DNA from: Pelobacter sp. UBA5610
GTDB taxonomy: Bacteria; Desulfobacterota; Desulfuromonadia; Desulfuromonadales; Syntrophotaleaceae
Assembly: GCA_002424645.1 (NCBI GenBank)
Contig: DIKU01000031.1
Location: 15,005-28,146, forward strand
Length of the DNA stretch: 13,142 nucleotides
Reading direction: 5' to 3'
In this document: piece after piece, positions 1-7,514 of the stretch
How positions within the stretch are numbered: the first letter of the stretch is position 1
How the letters are laid out: every line of letters starts with the position of its first letter
The notes under the pieces: generated by a model
Database searches by the model: none
What the model saw: only the letters and a program-made list of their open reading frames with translations
Told to the model about the DNA's origin: nothing
Made by a program: the position numbers and the translations under genes

Positions 1-3
1 ATG

Positions 4-34
4 AAAAAAGGCGGCAGGTTTCCCTGCCGCCTTT
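4..34 (-). terminator. Rho-independent terminator of hcp
   Basis: Read on the minus strand, a perfect 12-bp stem (AAAGGCGGCAGG paired with CCTGCCGCCTTT, loop GAAA) runs directly into a T tract. It begins 24 bases after the hcp stop codon. This is a textbook intrinsic terminator and closes the hcp transcript. Confidence 0.93.
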
Positions 35-58
35 GACGTAAGAGGTGAGAGTGTCGGA

Positions 59-1711
59 TCAGCCGAGGATCGCTTTGAGATCGGCGTCAGGGGTGCTGAT
101 CGGCGCGATGTTGAAGTTTTCGACCAGGTAATTCAGCACGTTCGGCGAAACGAAGGCCGGCAGGCTGGGACCAAGCTTGATATTCTTGATGCCAAGGTGC
201 AGCAGGGTCAGAAGGATGACCACCGCTTTCTGTTCATACCAGGACAGGATCAGCGACAGGGGCAGATCGTTAACCCCGCATTCGAAGGCCCCGGCCAGCG
301 CCACCGCGATCTGGATGGCACTGTAGGCGTCGTTGCACTGGCCGACGTCGAGCAGGCGCGGGATGCCGCCGATATCGCCGAAATCCAGTTTGTTGAACCG
401 GTACTTGCCGCAGGCCAGAGTCAGGATGACGCAGTCCTTGGGTACCTTTTCGGCGAACTCGGTGTAGTAGTTGCGGCCCGGTTTGGCGCCGTCGCAGCCG
501 CCGATAAGGAAGAAGTGTTTCACCGCACCGGCCTTGACCGCTTCGATGACCTTGTCGGCTACGCCCAGCACCGCATCATGTCCAAATCCGACCAGGATCT
601 CTTGGCCCGGGGCTTCCGGCAAGTCGGGGCAGGCCAGGGCCTTGTCGATGACCGCTGAGAAATCCCAGCCTTCGATGTGCTTGACCCCCGGCCAGGTGGT
701 GCAGTCCCAGGTGAACAGGCGATCGGTGTAGGACGCGGCCGGTTTTTGGATACAGTTGGTATTGAAGATGATGGCACCGGGGAAGTTGGGGAATTCCTTG
801 GCCTGATCCTGCCATGCGCCGCCGAAGTTGCCGGCCAGGTGCTTATACTTTTTCAGTCCGGGATAGGCATGGGCCGGCAGCATTTCGCCATGGGTGTATA
901 TATTGATACCCTTGCCTTCGGACTGCTTGAGGAGTTCCTCGAGCATTTTCAGGTCGTGACCGGAAACCAGAATGCCCTTGCCTTTGCGAGAGCCGAGGTT
1001 GACCTTGGTCGGTTCGGGCTTGCCGTAATGTTCAATATGTCCCTGATTGAGCAGACCCATGACCGTCAGGTTGTGCTTACCGCATTCCATGGCCAGGCCG
1101 ACAAAATCCATCAGACCCAGGTTGGGGTCGCTTGTGGCGGCCAAAGCGCGGAGAAAGAAAGCGGAGACCTCGTCATCGGACTTGCCCTGGATCAGCGCGT
1201 GATGGGCATATGCGGCCATTCCTTTCAGGCCGTAAATCAAAATCTCGATGGCCGAACGCACGTCCGGATCGCTATGCAGGAGTTCGATGCTGTAGGCTTC
1301 GCCCTGTTTGACCAGATCGCTGGTGGGTTTCCAGTCTTTTGCGGCGACCGGCGGCCCGGGTTTGAAGACATCTTTGATGCCGCTTACCAGTTTGCCTATG
1401 CCGCAGCAGGAGGCTCCGGCCAGCTCCATGGCCTTTTTCTCGAGGTCATAGCAGCGGTCGATGAGCTTTTCCAGGTGTTTCGGATCGAAGTCTACGTTGG
1501 TAACTGTGGCGAATAAGCCTTCGAGCACAAACTTATCGATTTCGGGATCGCTTTTGCCCTGCTTGCGGGCCTCGTTGGCATAGTAGGCCAGACCGCGCAA
1601 GCCTTGCAGCAGGTTGTCCTGCAGGGCGGCTGTTTCCGGTTGTTTTCCGCATACGCCGCTGATATTGCATGCTACGCCTTTAGCCGTTTGTTCACATTGA
1701 TGACAATACAT
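59..1711 (-). CDS. hcp: Hybrid cluster protein (hydroxylamine reductase / NO reductase), class I
   Basis: The 550-residue product is a full-length hybrid cluster protein, a cytoplasmic Fe-S enzyme. It was first described as a hydroxylamine reductase and is now mostly linked to nitric oxide detoxification and nitrosative stress. The N-terminal cysteines C3, C6, C15 and C21 have the C-x2-C-x8-C-x5-C spacing of class I enzymes from strict anaerobes, which carry a [4Fe-4S] cluster. The hybrid-cluster ligands are all visible: H252, E276, C320, C406 (expected persulfide), C434, C459 and E493. The ATG is preceded by GGGAGG at a normal distance. The gene is a single transcription unit, with its own terminator downstream and a CRP/FNR-type palindrome about 185 bases upstream. 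No hcr reductase gene is next to it, as is usual for class I. Identification is secure; the physiological substrate is not fixed by sequence. Confidence 0.97.
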   Translation of the reverse strand: MYCHQCEQTAKGVACNISGVCGKQPETAALQDNLLQGLRGLAYYANEARKQGKSDPEIDKFVLEGLFATVTNVDFDPKHLEKLIDRCYDLEKKAMELAGASCCGIGKLVSGIKDVFKPGPPVAAKDWKPTSDLVKQGEAYSIELLHSDPDVRSAIEILIYGLKGMAAYAHHALIQGKSDDEVSAFFLRALAATSDPNLGLMDFVGLAMECGKHNLTVMGLLNQGHIEHYGKPEPTKVNLGSRKGKGILVSGHDLKMLEELLKQSEGKGINIYTHGEMLPAHAYPGLKKYKHLAGNFGGAWQDQAKEFPNFPGAIIFNTNCIQKPAASYTDRLFTWDCTTWPGVKHIEGWDFSAVIDKALACPDLPEAPGQEILVGFGHDAVLGVADKVIEAVKAGAVKHFFLIGGCDGAKPGRNYYTEFAEKVPKDCVILTLACGKYRFNKLDFGDIGGIPRLLDVGQCNDAYSAIQIAVALAGAFECGVNDLPLSLILSWYEQKAVVILLTLLHLGIKNIKLGPSLPAFVSPNVLNYLVENFNIAPISTPDADLKAILG

Positions 1712-1894
1712 GGTTTTCCTCCCGTTTTCGGTGTCGTGGTGCCGCTTGGTTAACTGTCTTTGGTATTCCCGTAAAAAGTCGATATTCCGATGCTCTGACG
1801 ACTAATGCTTCAACTAAAGTCAGGTTCCTGAGTACACGGTGTGAATGTGTGCGCCCCTGAAGTTGATGACAGCCTAACCTGAACCGATAGTTTA

Positions 1895-1916
1895 AAAGTT
1901 GACGGAAATCAACTTT
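1895..1916 (-). promoter_or_regulatory. Candidate HcpR/FNR-family operator upstream of hcp
   Basis: This is a perfect palindrome, AAAGTTGA-N6-TCAACTTT. Its core TTGAC-N4-ATCAA has the half-site and spacing of CRP/FNR-family sites, and HcpR of this family is known to control hcp in many anaerobic deltaproteobacteria. A weak -10 hexamer TAGGCT lies at 1876-1871 on the minus strand. If transcription starts near 1864, the palindrome is centred at about -41.5, the class II activator position. The palindrome is seen directly; the regulator and start site are inferred. Confidence 0.6.
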
Positions 1917-1983
1917 CCGATGATTTGTTAATCAATTTTTTCATTCTACCAGAGAATTAAGTAAAATTCACTGCTTCTCTTAT

Positions 1984-2694
1984 TCAAAAAGTTTGAATAG
2001 CTCCATGCAGCGATGCGATTAATTGTTCCTGCAAAGTCGTCCATGTCGGCAGATTGTCCTGAGGGATCTGTTGATTGATCTCCAGTTCGATACCCAGGTA
2101 GTCCTCAGCCTTAAACCGTTTCCGCAGCGCTGTGACCAGAGCATCGGCATTGCCCCGGTAGGGGTAGTTGCGCCGGATGCGCAGTCCGGGGTGACTTGTT
2201 GTGAGGATTTGCTGCCATTGCAGGCACCAGGACTTTTCATCCGCACGGGTCGGGTCGTAGAGCAGCCCGATATCTGCGTTGCGGATCTCGCCATGAAATA
2301 CCGGGGTGAAGCTATGAACGGACAGATGCAGCACCCGCCGGTTTAAGGAGATAATTCCGGCGACGATATCTTCGACGGCGCTCCAGTAGGGGGAATGGTA
2401 ACGACGCAGGATGCCCTCGCGCTCGCAGGCAGGCAACCCTCGGGTAAATTCCGAAAACAGGCTTCTGCTGTTGCGGGAGCGGTTGAGATCGACCACAAGG
2501 CGGGTCACATCCGCGGAAATCAGCGGGGAATCGAATTCCGCCGCCAGCGTTTCGGCCAAGGGCAGAATGCCGAGGTCGTAGCCCCGATGGGTTTCCAGCA
2601 CTGCTTCCTGCCCCGCAAACAGGTGTTGATATGGTTTCGGGACGCGATTGCTTGCGTGTTCGCAGCTTACAAAGATCTTCAGCGGTTGGTGCAT
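1984..2694 (-). CDS. N-formylglutamate amidohydrolase family protein
   Basis: The 236-residue protein belongs to the N-formylglutamate amidohydrolase (FGase) family, a metal-dependent amidase fold related to zinc carboxypeptidases. Conserved pieces are SCEHASN (10-16), H36-x3-D40, the ADVTRLVVDLNRSRN block (61-75), H127 in SVHSFTP, NYPYRGNADA (176-185) and GIELEIN (201-207). It is the last gene of the four-gene operon, starting 21 bases after the stop of the GCS2-type ligase, and its ATG has GGAGG eight bases upstream. No histidine-degradation (hut) genes are near, so the classical role in histidine catabolism is not supported. In this company it more likely hydrolyses an amide or acyl-amino-acid bond in the pathway made by the neighbouring ligases. 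Family assignment is good; substrate unknown. Confidence 0.85.
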   Translation of the reverse strand: MHQPLKIFVSCEHASNRVPKPYQHLFAGQEAVLETHRGYDLGILPLAETLAAEFDSPLISADVTRLVVDLNRSRNSRSLFSEFTRGLPACEREGILRRYHSPYWSAVEDIVAGIISLNRRVLHLSVHSFTPVFHGEIRNADIGLLYDPTRADEKSWCLQWQQILTTSHPGLRIRRNYPYRGNADALVTALRKRFKAEDYLGIELEINQQIPQDNLPTWTTLQEQLIASLHGAIQTF

Positions 2695-2715
2695 GGAGTT
2701 ATCCTCCGGTGAAGT

Positions 2716-3969
2716 CTAGCCTAATGTGGGCGTGAACATGGTTCCCCGGGCCAGGCAATTGCATAAAAGACGGTAGGTCTCTGCCATTCGTTCAAGGGTA
2801 GGATGCTCTCCGAGACTCCGCAAAATGCGCCGCGCCAAGGGGCCGTGAGTCAAAATGATATCCAGTGCGGGCATGAAGGGCGCCAGCTCTCCGGGGTGTT
2901 CCGAAAAGAGGGTCATGATGATGTGTCTCCACAGTTCCCCGGCCGTTGCAAGGCCTGCATCAAGACCAAACATGCCAAGATACGAGCTGTTGTCGATTAT
3001 GGCCTGTTCGCCATCACGGATCGTGGCGTCGAGAATGGCAACCAGTTCTTCCACCGACCAGGCTTGCTGGTCGGCCACAGGCATCCAGCGCTGTGCTACC
3101 AGTGCTTTGAGTCCTGCGACCACCGCGGCTGCGATAGCCAGGTCGGCCATCGGGGTTTCCTGCACGTCGAGTGTGCGGATCTCGATGGTGTTGCGATCAA
3201 AGCGCGCGATGGCGCCTCTTGAATTGAGCCACTCATCCTGCAACACCCCTTCCGGATCTACGTTGGCCATGGCGCTGTACAGAGGCTGCAGGATGCCTTC
3301 GTGGTAAGCTCTGCGAGTGAAGACCGCTTCGGGGATGACCCGTCCGGTAATCAGCGGAATGCATTTCTGGTTATCCCGATAGACCTGCAGGCGGGTGTCG
3401 AGCAGTCCGCTGGGGTTACCATCCATAACAGGCGAGCTGGCCGCCAGTGCCGGCAATATCGGCAGTATCAGGCGGATGGCTGCATGCAGCCGGCCGAACT
3501 CCTCGTCGCCGCAAAAGGGCAGATTGAGGTGACAACTCTGCAGGTTGACCCAGCCGTGGCCGCGACAGTCGAAAATGCGATGATAGGTCTGGTAAATGAG
3601 GCTGTTGTCGTGGGGCCACAGTCGGCTTTCATGGGCGGGGTCCATCCAGGGATGCATGGCTGTAGGCATCAGTTGCCCGTCCAGTGCCTCCAGTCGACCG
3701 TTGACTGTGGCGACGCCATCCTGAAAGGAGCTTGTCAATTCGTGCAATCCGGCGGCCGGTCCGTTGGTTTTCAACTCGATTACATGCAAAACCAGTTCGT
3801 TGGACCATCGCAGCGGACCCACCTCGACCTCATCGGTCATGCCCCCGGCCTGTGCGGCTAAAAGCTGGTCGGCCACGGGCAGTACCGCCAGGGATTGCCG
3901 ATTGACGATCATGTATTCGAGTTCGATACCTATGCCATCGAACAGATGCAGCGGGTTGACGGGACTCAT
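2716..3969 (-). CDS. GCS2-type carboxylate-amine ligase (glutamate-cysteine ligase family)
   Basis: The 417-residue protein matches the GCS2 family, which has the glutamine-synthetase-like catalytic fold and joins a carboxylate (often a glutamate gamma-carboxyl) to an amine using ATP. Visible motifs are GIELEYMIV (13-21, with the metal-binding acidic pair E16 and E18), IELKTNGP (64-71), QSCHLNLPF (144-152) and ARFDRNTIEIRTLDVQETP (255-273). The start codon overlaps the stop of the upstream ATP-grasp gene in an ATGA, so the two are almost certainly translationally coupled. GCS2 proteins include true glutamate-cysteine ligases and YbdK-like enzymes of less clear role. With an ATP-grasp ligase alongside it might be read as glutathione synthesis, but the peptidase and amidohydrolase neighbours argue for a different product. 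Confidence 0.88.
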   Translation of the reverse strand: MSPVNPLHLFDGIGIELEYMIVNRQSLAVLPVADQLLAAQAGGMTDEVEVGPLRWSNELVLHVIELKTNGPAAGLHELTSSFQDGVATVNGRLEALDGQLMPTAMHPWMDPAHESRLWPHDNSLIYQTYHRIFDCRGHGWVNLQSCHLNLPFCGDEEFGRLHAAIRLILPILPALAASSPVMDGNPSGLLDTRLQVYRDNQKCIPLITGRVIPEAVFTRRAYHEGILQPLYSAMANVDPEGVLQDEWLNSRGAIARFDRNTIEIRTLDVQETPMADLAIAAAVVAGLKALVAQRWMPVADQQAWSVEELVAILDATIRDGEQAIIDNSSYLGMFGLDAGLATAGELWRHIIMTLFSEHPGELAPFMPALDIILTHGPLARRILRSLGEHPTLERMAETYRLLCNCLARGTMFTPTLG

Positions 3970-5450
3970 ATTCTGGATACCCCTTTGCGTAATTCCACGC
4001 GGCGCATGATCCCCTGCATGATACGACGGTACAGTTCCTCCTTGAGCACCGCATCTTCCACTCCCGCGTCGATATTTGGATTGTCATTGATTTCAATGAC
4101 ATAGACGCGTCGGCCCACTTGTTTGAGATCCACGCCATACAGCCCGTCTCCGATGAGATTGGCAGCCTTGAGCGCCGTGGCGATAACCGTCGCGGGGACC
4201 TCTTCGACGGGCAACGTGTCCCATCGGCCCTCGTCGAGAAGCTTGCCGTCGGGGGCGTGACGCAGGATCTGCCAATGTTGTTCCGCCATGTAATAGCGGC
4301 AGGCAAACAGAGGCTGGCGGTCAAAAATGCCAATGCGCCAGTCGAAAGAGGTTGGCAGGTATTGCTGTGCGATCACCAGGTCTGAATGCGTGAGCAGTTG
4401 CGCGATCTGTCCGCGCAGGTGGTCCGGTTGTTCAACCCGCACCATTCCACGGGAAAAGGATCCGTCCGGTTTTTTGAGAATGCAAGGCAGCCCGAGGGTT
4501 TTGAGTACAGGGTCGGGTGTGGAGCGGTGCAGGATCATGGTGGTCGGGATAGCGATGTGGTGGCGGCGCAACAACTCAGCCAAAAACACTTTGTTGGAAC
4601 ATTTGAGGATCGATTCAGGATGGTCGACCACGGCCAAACCTTCGGCGGCGGCGCGGCGTGCGAATCGGTAGGTGTGATGATTGACGTTGGTGGTTTCACG
4701 CAAAAACAGCGCGTCGAACTCGGCCAATCTCCCGAAGTCTTCGCGTCCGATCAATTCCGGAGCAAACCCGACCTCTCTGGCAGCGCGTAGAAACCGGCGC
4801 AAGGCAAGGGTGTCAGATGGAGGTTCTGACTCGTCAGGGTTCACCAAAATCGCCAGGTCGAAGCGCGCACGATTACGTCTGACCGGTCGAGGCCGGATGC
4901 CCTGGAAATATTCGCGGGCCATATCCAGGGCAAAGGTTCGGTGTTCTTCCGGGATTTCGCTGGCTGCCAAGGGAAAGATGTTCTGCAATTGCCATTTTTC
5001 CCGTTTGGCGCTGAACACGAAAAAGGCTCTCAAAAACGGTGCCGGGAAGAGGCTGAACAGTTGCTGGCCGAGCCGGTCGTAGCGTTTGGCCAGATTGCGA
5101 CCCAGGTAGATGCTGAGGACGAATTCTCCTGAACGCAGGGGACGGAGCGTTTTTTGGATCAACTCGTCAAGTTCATCTGAAACGATGCGGATGATGCTGG
5201 CCGATTTGAGATCCTGAATGGCGGTGACGCCGGGCAGCGGATGGTGGCCGCGGGCCTCGGCGAGCAGCGAAACATAGTAACCCAGGCTCTGGTAGCGATA
5301 GGAACGGCAGAGATTGAACACTTTGACCCTGCGCCGGGTTTGATACTCAGGCTCCGTCAGGTAGTTACGCGCCGTCACCAGTTCGGTGCCCGGAATCTTG
5401 AGCGGCCAGGCGCACGGGTCGTCAACGACGATCAGGGATTCAAGAGCCAT
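3966..5450 (-). CDS. RimK-like ATP-grasp ligase with N-terminal RLAN-type domain
   Basis: The 494-residue protein has two parts. Residues about 1-190 resemble the RLAN domain (RimK-like ATP-grasp N-terminal domain), an alpha+beta region of unknown function. Residues about 197-490 form an ATP-grasp ligase of the RimK/glutathione-synthetase kind, which makes an acyl-phosphate and joins a carboxylate to an amine. ATP-grasp signs are KCSNKVFLAELL (283-294), ILKKPDGSFSRGM (324-336, nucleotide-binding lysines and glycine-rich loop), AQQYLPTSFDWRIGIF (361-376) and GVDLKQ...VIEINDNPNID (439-461), with metal ligands expected at D441, E453 and N455. It overlaps the peptidase gene upstream by 11 bases and the GCS2 gene downstream by 4. 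AGGAG lies ten bases before the ATG. Family knowledge links RLAN ligases to papain-like peptidases and GCS2 ligases, exactly the set seen here. It could modify a protein tail, as RimK does, or make a small peptide. Confidence 0.88.
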   Translation of the reverse strand: MALESLIVVDDPCAWPLKIPGTELVTARNYLTEPEYQTRRRVKVFNLCRSYRYQSLGYYVSLLAEARGHHPLPGVTAIQDLKSASIIRIVSDELDELIQKTLRPLRSGEFVLSIYLGRNLAKRYDRLGQQLFSLFPAPFLRAFFVFSAKREKWQLQNIFPLAASEIPEEHRTFALDMAREYFQGIRPRPVRRNRARFDLAILVNPDESEPPSDTLALRRFLRAAREVGFAPELIGREDFGRLAEFDALFLRETTNVNHHTYRFARRAAAEGLAVVDHPESILKCSNKVFLAELLRRHHIAIPTTMILHRSTPDPVLKTLGLPCILKKPDGSFSRGMVRVEQPDHLRGQIAQLLTHSDLVIAQQYLPTSFDWRIGIFDRQPLFACRYYMAEQHWQILRHAPDGKLLDEGRWDTLPVEEVPATVIATALKAANLIGDGLYGVDLKQVGRRVYVIEINDNPNIDAGVEDAVLKEELYRRIMQGIMRRVELRKGVSRI

Positions 5451-6168
5451 GATGATGCCGCTCCTGTCGTGGCTGAATGATCAGCAGGTTGGCATCGTAA
5501 GTCAGTACGCCGAGCAATATGGCGCACACCACCCGCTCGATGGGAACCTCGTAGATCGGCTTGTCTGCGACCGGGTTTGGCAATAGCGGGTCGGCCACGG
5601 CGATGGTGCGCCGCTCCCGATTATAGCCGCACAGGACAACAAAATGCCCTGAAGGTTCGCCGCGTACATCGTCATAGTCGCATTGCGGGCCATATTCGCG
5701 GGGGGTGCGGTAAAGATAGGTGGCGCTGAGGCCGGTGATGATCGGCAAGCCGCGTTTGACGTAACGCCGAATCAGGTCGAGGGTCAAGTCCTCCAACCGC
5801 AATTGACCGCCCAGTTCCAGAAAGCGCAGGTAACCGCGGGAGGCGGCATGCAGCTTCGGGTCATCCTTGAACAGCATCTGTGCCTGCAATCGTTCACGCA
5901 GATCCGGCCCGCCGGGCAGCAGCCAGGTCGGATCGAACAGCTGCATCTTGTAGCTGTATATCGTGGCGCGAAAACCGTTCTGCAAGGCATGGCAGGCCAG
6001 TAGTACCGCCAATGTCCCTCCGCCCTCCAGCATCGGCACCTCCTGGATAACCTGTTGCAGGGGGCGTTCTCGATCAAAATAGCGGTAGACGGCATGCAGG
6101 CAGGTTGGGCCGCAGGTGATTTCATCGGGTTGTGGCAAAATGTTAAACGGCAGGTGCATGGTCTTCAT
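5440..6168 (-). CDS. C39-like (papain-fold) cysteine peptidase
   Basis: The 242-residue protein has the pattern of a C39-like peptidase: Q13 and C19 in QPDEITCGPTC (13-23), H175 in GHFVVLCGY (174-182) and D193 in VADPL (192-196). These make a plausible Gln/Cys/His/Asp catalytic set. It lacks a signal peptide and a membrane segment, so it is not an exporter-linked C39 domain and probably acts in the cytoplasm. The frame is open to an ATG at 6288, but the extra 40 residues show no family features. I chose 6168 because GGAG lies 11 bases upstream and the LPFNILPQPDEITCGP start is typical. It is first in the operon and ends inside the start of the ATP-grasp gene. In related clusters the peptidase is often fused to a GNAT acetyltransferase; no such domain is present here. 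It may mature or break down the ligases' product. Confidence 0.82.
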   Translation of the reverse strand: MKTMHLPFNILPQPDEITCGPTCLHAVYRYFDRERPLQQVIQEVPMLEGGGTLAVLLACHALQNGFRATIYSYKMQLFDPTWLLPGGPDLRERLQAQMLFKDDPKLHAASRGYLRFLELGGQLRLEDLTLDLIRRYVKRGLPIITGLSATYLYRTPREYGPQCDYDDVRGEPSGHFVVLCGYNRERRTIAVADPLLPNPVADKPIYEVPIERVVCAILLGVLTYDANLLIIQPRQERHHHGS

Positions 6169-6235
6169 CGAGGGGGAATCTCCAAGCACAGGTTGTCGGG
6201 TTGTTTTGTCCGGGAAAAAGGCTGGTTTATGGTTC

Positions 6236-6244
6236 ATTTTAACA
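6236..6244 (-). promoter_or_regulatory. Candidate extended -10 promoter of the four-gene operon
   Basis: The minus strand reads TGTTAAAAT, which fits the extended -10 form TGnTATAAT with one mismatch. No good -35 is seen. A start near 6229 would give a leader of about 60 bases before the ATG at 6168 and would exclude the longer upstream starts of the peptidase. Weak evidence from one element only. Confidence 0.35.
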
Positions 6245-6404
6245 GACATTGGACGACTTGCTGCACGGATCATCGATTCTGGAGGCACGGCGCAGACCGT
6301 GGCATCGGGCCCATCACCTTTGCTGGAATAAAGGCGTTAAAGATTCGCTTGCAAGTCAGGCAGAAAGGCCAAATGTGCCATGCTCCGGCAAATAGGGGGG
6401 AGTG

Positions 6405-6427
6405 AGGGCTGGCACGCCCTATTTTTT
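6405..6427 (+). terminator. Orphan intrinsic terminator-like hairpin
   Basis: On the plus strand AGGGC-TGGCAC-GCCCT is followed by ATTTTTT. A competing outer pairing, AAATAGGG (6390-6397) with CCCTATTT (6417-6424), is also possible, so two folds share the same bases. No plus-strand gene lies upstream within the divergent region. It could end a short unannotated transcript or antisense reads from within the peptidase operon. Confidence 0.4.
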
Positions 6428-6549
6428 AAGTTTTGAAGATACGCGAGAGCCGGTTATTCGGAGTGTTTTAAAAAGTTTCCGGTTTTGCCTGAAGACAGCT
6501 GGTTTGTTACCTTGAATAAAAACTTCCGGGTTTCCCCTGTCGACATGAT

Positions 6550-6579
6550 TTGTTAGACTATGCGGAATATCTGTAATAT
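6550..6579 (+). promoter_or_regulatory. Possible sigma70-type promoter of the lipoprotein gene
   Basis: TTGTTA (6550-6555) and TAATAT (6574-6579) are separated by 18 bases, each matching four of six consensus positions. Transcription would begin only about ten bases before the ATG at 6599, giving a very short leader. Low confidence. Confidence 0.28.
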
Positions 6580-6598
6580 GTTTTTCATGGAGGCATTG

Positions 6599-7363
6599 AT
6601 GCGCCACATTTTTATCGTTGTGATGATTGCGAGTTTATTGGGAGGGTGTGCAGGGTCGGGTGATCGTCTTAGGCGTCTGAAGGAGGAAAACAAACAGCTC
6701 CATGAAAACCTGACGCTGGCACATCAGGATATTAACACGTTGACCGCTGAGAAAGCTGCTTTGAACGAAAAAGTGGCCGATCTGATAAGAGTCTCCGGCA
6801 CGCTGCAAAGGGAAAAGCGGGCACGAGTCGAAGAGGCCGACCAGTTGCGCAAGGCCATGCGCAGCTTTGCCCAGGAGCAAATGGAAACCCTGCGGGAGTT
6901 TTCTCTGCGGCAGGATTTCTTCGATTATATCGGTGCGGAACTGGTCAATCGCCAACATAGCGGCGACGAAAATCTCACCCTGGTCGACAGTGGTAACCGG
7001 GTGCCCGGTAATGGGACGTTGCTGGCTGTGCGGGGGTACTTCATTGTGCCCTGCCGGTTGCGTCTGCTGGTTTTACGTCCCATAGAGGAACAGTGGGAAG
7101 TGGTTCAGGTCTCTGCGCCCCTCCAGGTTGCTACGGCCGGTTTGGAACAGATCGACCTCGAGGTGCCGATGGCGGTTCGGGCAGGAGATATCCTCGGTTT
7201 TATGTTTGAGGGGCCGGTGGGGATTCCCTACGATGAGAAAACCGCACACACGTTGCTGTTTTCCGATCCTTTACGGGCCGGTAGCCGGCTTCATATCCCG
7301 GACACGAAAGGGATGCCGAACCGGCGTGCCTATTCCATCGGTGGGGTGGGGTTGTTCCAATAA
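6599..7363 (+). CDS. Coiled-coil lipoprotein of unknown function
   Basis: The 254-residue product begins with a lipoprotein signal peptide, MRHIFIVVMIASLLGGC, with lipobox LLGGC and lipidated cysteine C17. The following alanine and glycine give no inner-membrane retention signal, so the outer membrane is expected. Residues about 22-100 are rich in Leu, Glu, Lys and Arg in a heptad-like pattern and should form a coiled coil. From about 105 to the end the protein is beta-rich (VRGYFIVPCRLRLLVLRP and following), perhaps one compact domain. I do not recognise that domain. The ATG at 6599 is chosen over in-frame ATGs at 6560 and 6587 because GGAGG lies five bases before it and the signal peptide then starts properly. 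It stands alone, divergent from the peptidase operon, with its own terminator. Confidence 0.85.
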   Translation: MRHIFIVVMIASLLGGCAGSGDRLRRLKEENKQLHENLTLAHQDINTLTAEKAALNEKVADLIRVSGTLQREKRARVEEADQLRKAMRSFAQEQMETLREFSLRQDFFDYIGAELVNRQHSGDENLTLVDSGNRVPGNGTLLAVRGYFIVPCRLRLLVLRPIEEQWEVVQVSAPLQVATAGLEQIDLEVPMAVRAGDILGFMFEGPVGIPYDEKTAHTLLFSDPLRAGSRLHIPDTKGMPNRRAYSIGGVGLFQ

Positions 7364-7395
7364 CCGGGGGGGCGCTGCTCGTCCAAGAGATGGAG

Positions 7396-7425
7396 AAAAA
7401 GGCCGGGGGTGTCCCGGCCTTTTTT
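7396..7425 (+). terminator. Rho-independent terminator of the lipoprotein gene
   Basis: AAAAAGGCCGGG pairs with CCCGGCCTTTTTT around a five-base GGTGT loop, 33 bases after the stop codon. The T run follows the GC stem directly on the plus strand. Confidence 0.93.
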
Positions 7426-7449
7426 GTATGCGGCATCGGCCCGTTGGAC

Positions 7450-7476
7450 AAAAAAAGGCGGCCTGAAAAGGCCGCC
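7450..7476 (-). terminator. Rho-independent terminator of the feo/porin locus
   Basis: On the minus strand GGCGGCC-TTTTCA-GGCCGCC is followed by seven T. It lies 38 bases after the porin stop and faces the lipoprotein terminator, so the two converging transcription units are each closed. Confidence 0.93.
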
Positions 7477-7514
7477 GAAGCAGGTTGACTATGGTGAGCT
7501 GGGTCTGCGGAACT

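Larger units (their letters stand above)
6169..6598. other. Divergent intergenic region between the peptidase operon and the lipoprotein gene
   Basis: These 430 bases contain no convincing gene. They hold a candidate extended -10 element for the leftward operon (6236-6244), a plus-strand hairpin with a T tract (6405-6427) that follows no recognised gene, and the promoter and ribosome binding site region of the rightward lipoprotein gene. I searched for a c-di-GMP (GEMM-I) riboswitch pattern, common in this lineage, and did not find it. Confidence 0.6.

Noticed and set aside
677..1516. Plus-strand open frame of 279 codons opposite hcp
   Set aside because: It lies fully antisense to the well-identified hcp gene, shows no recognisable domain and is explained by codon bias of the opposite strand.
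1951..1980. AGAGAA/TTCTCT inverted repeat as terminator of the amidohydrolase operon
   Set aside because: The stem is AT-rich and short, the loop is long, and no T run follows on the minus strand. It may contribute little; how the operon ends is not clear from sequence.
3301..3861. Plus-strand open frame of 186 codons opposite the GCS2 gene
   Set aside because: Antisense shadow of a gene with clear family motifs; no domain or ribosome binding site.
6169..6288. N-terminal 40-codon extension of the C39-like peptidase
   Set aside because: The frame is open to an ATG at 6288, but none of the upstream starts has a good ribosome binding site. The residues lack family likeness, and a candidate -10 element overlaps this part.
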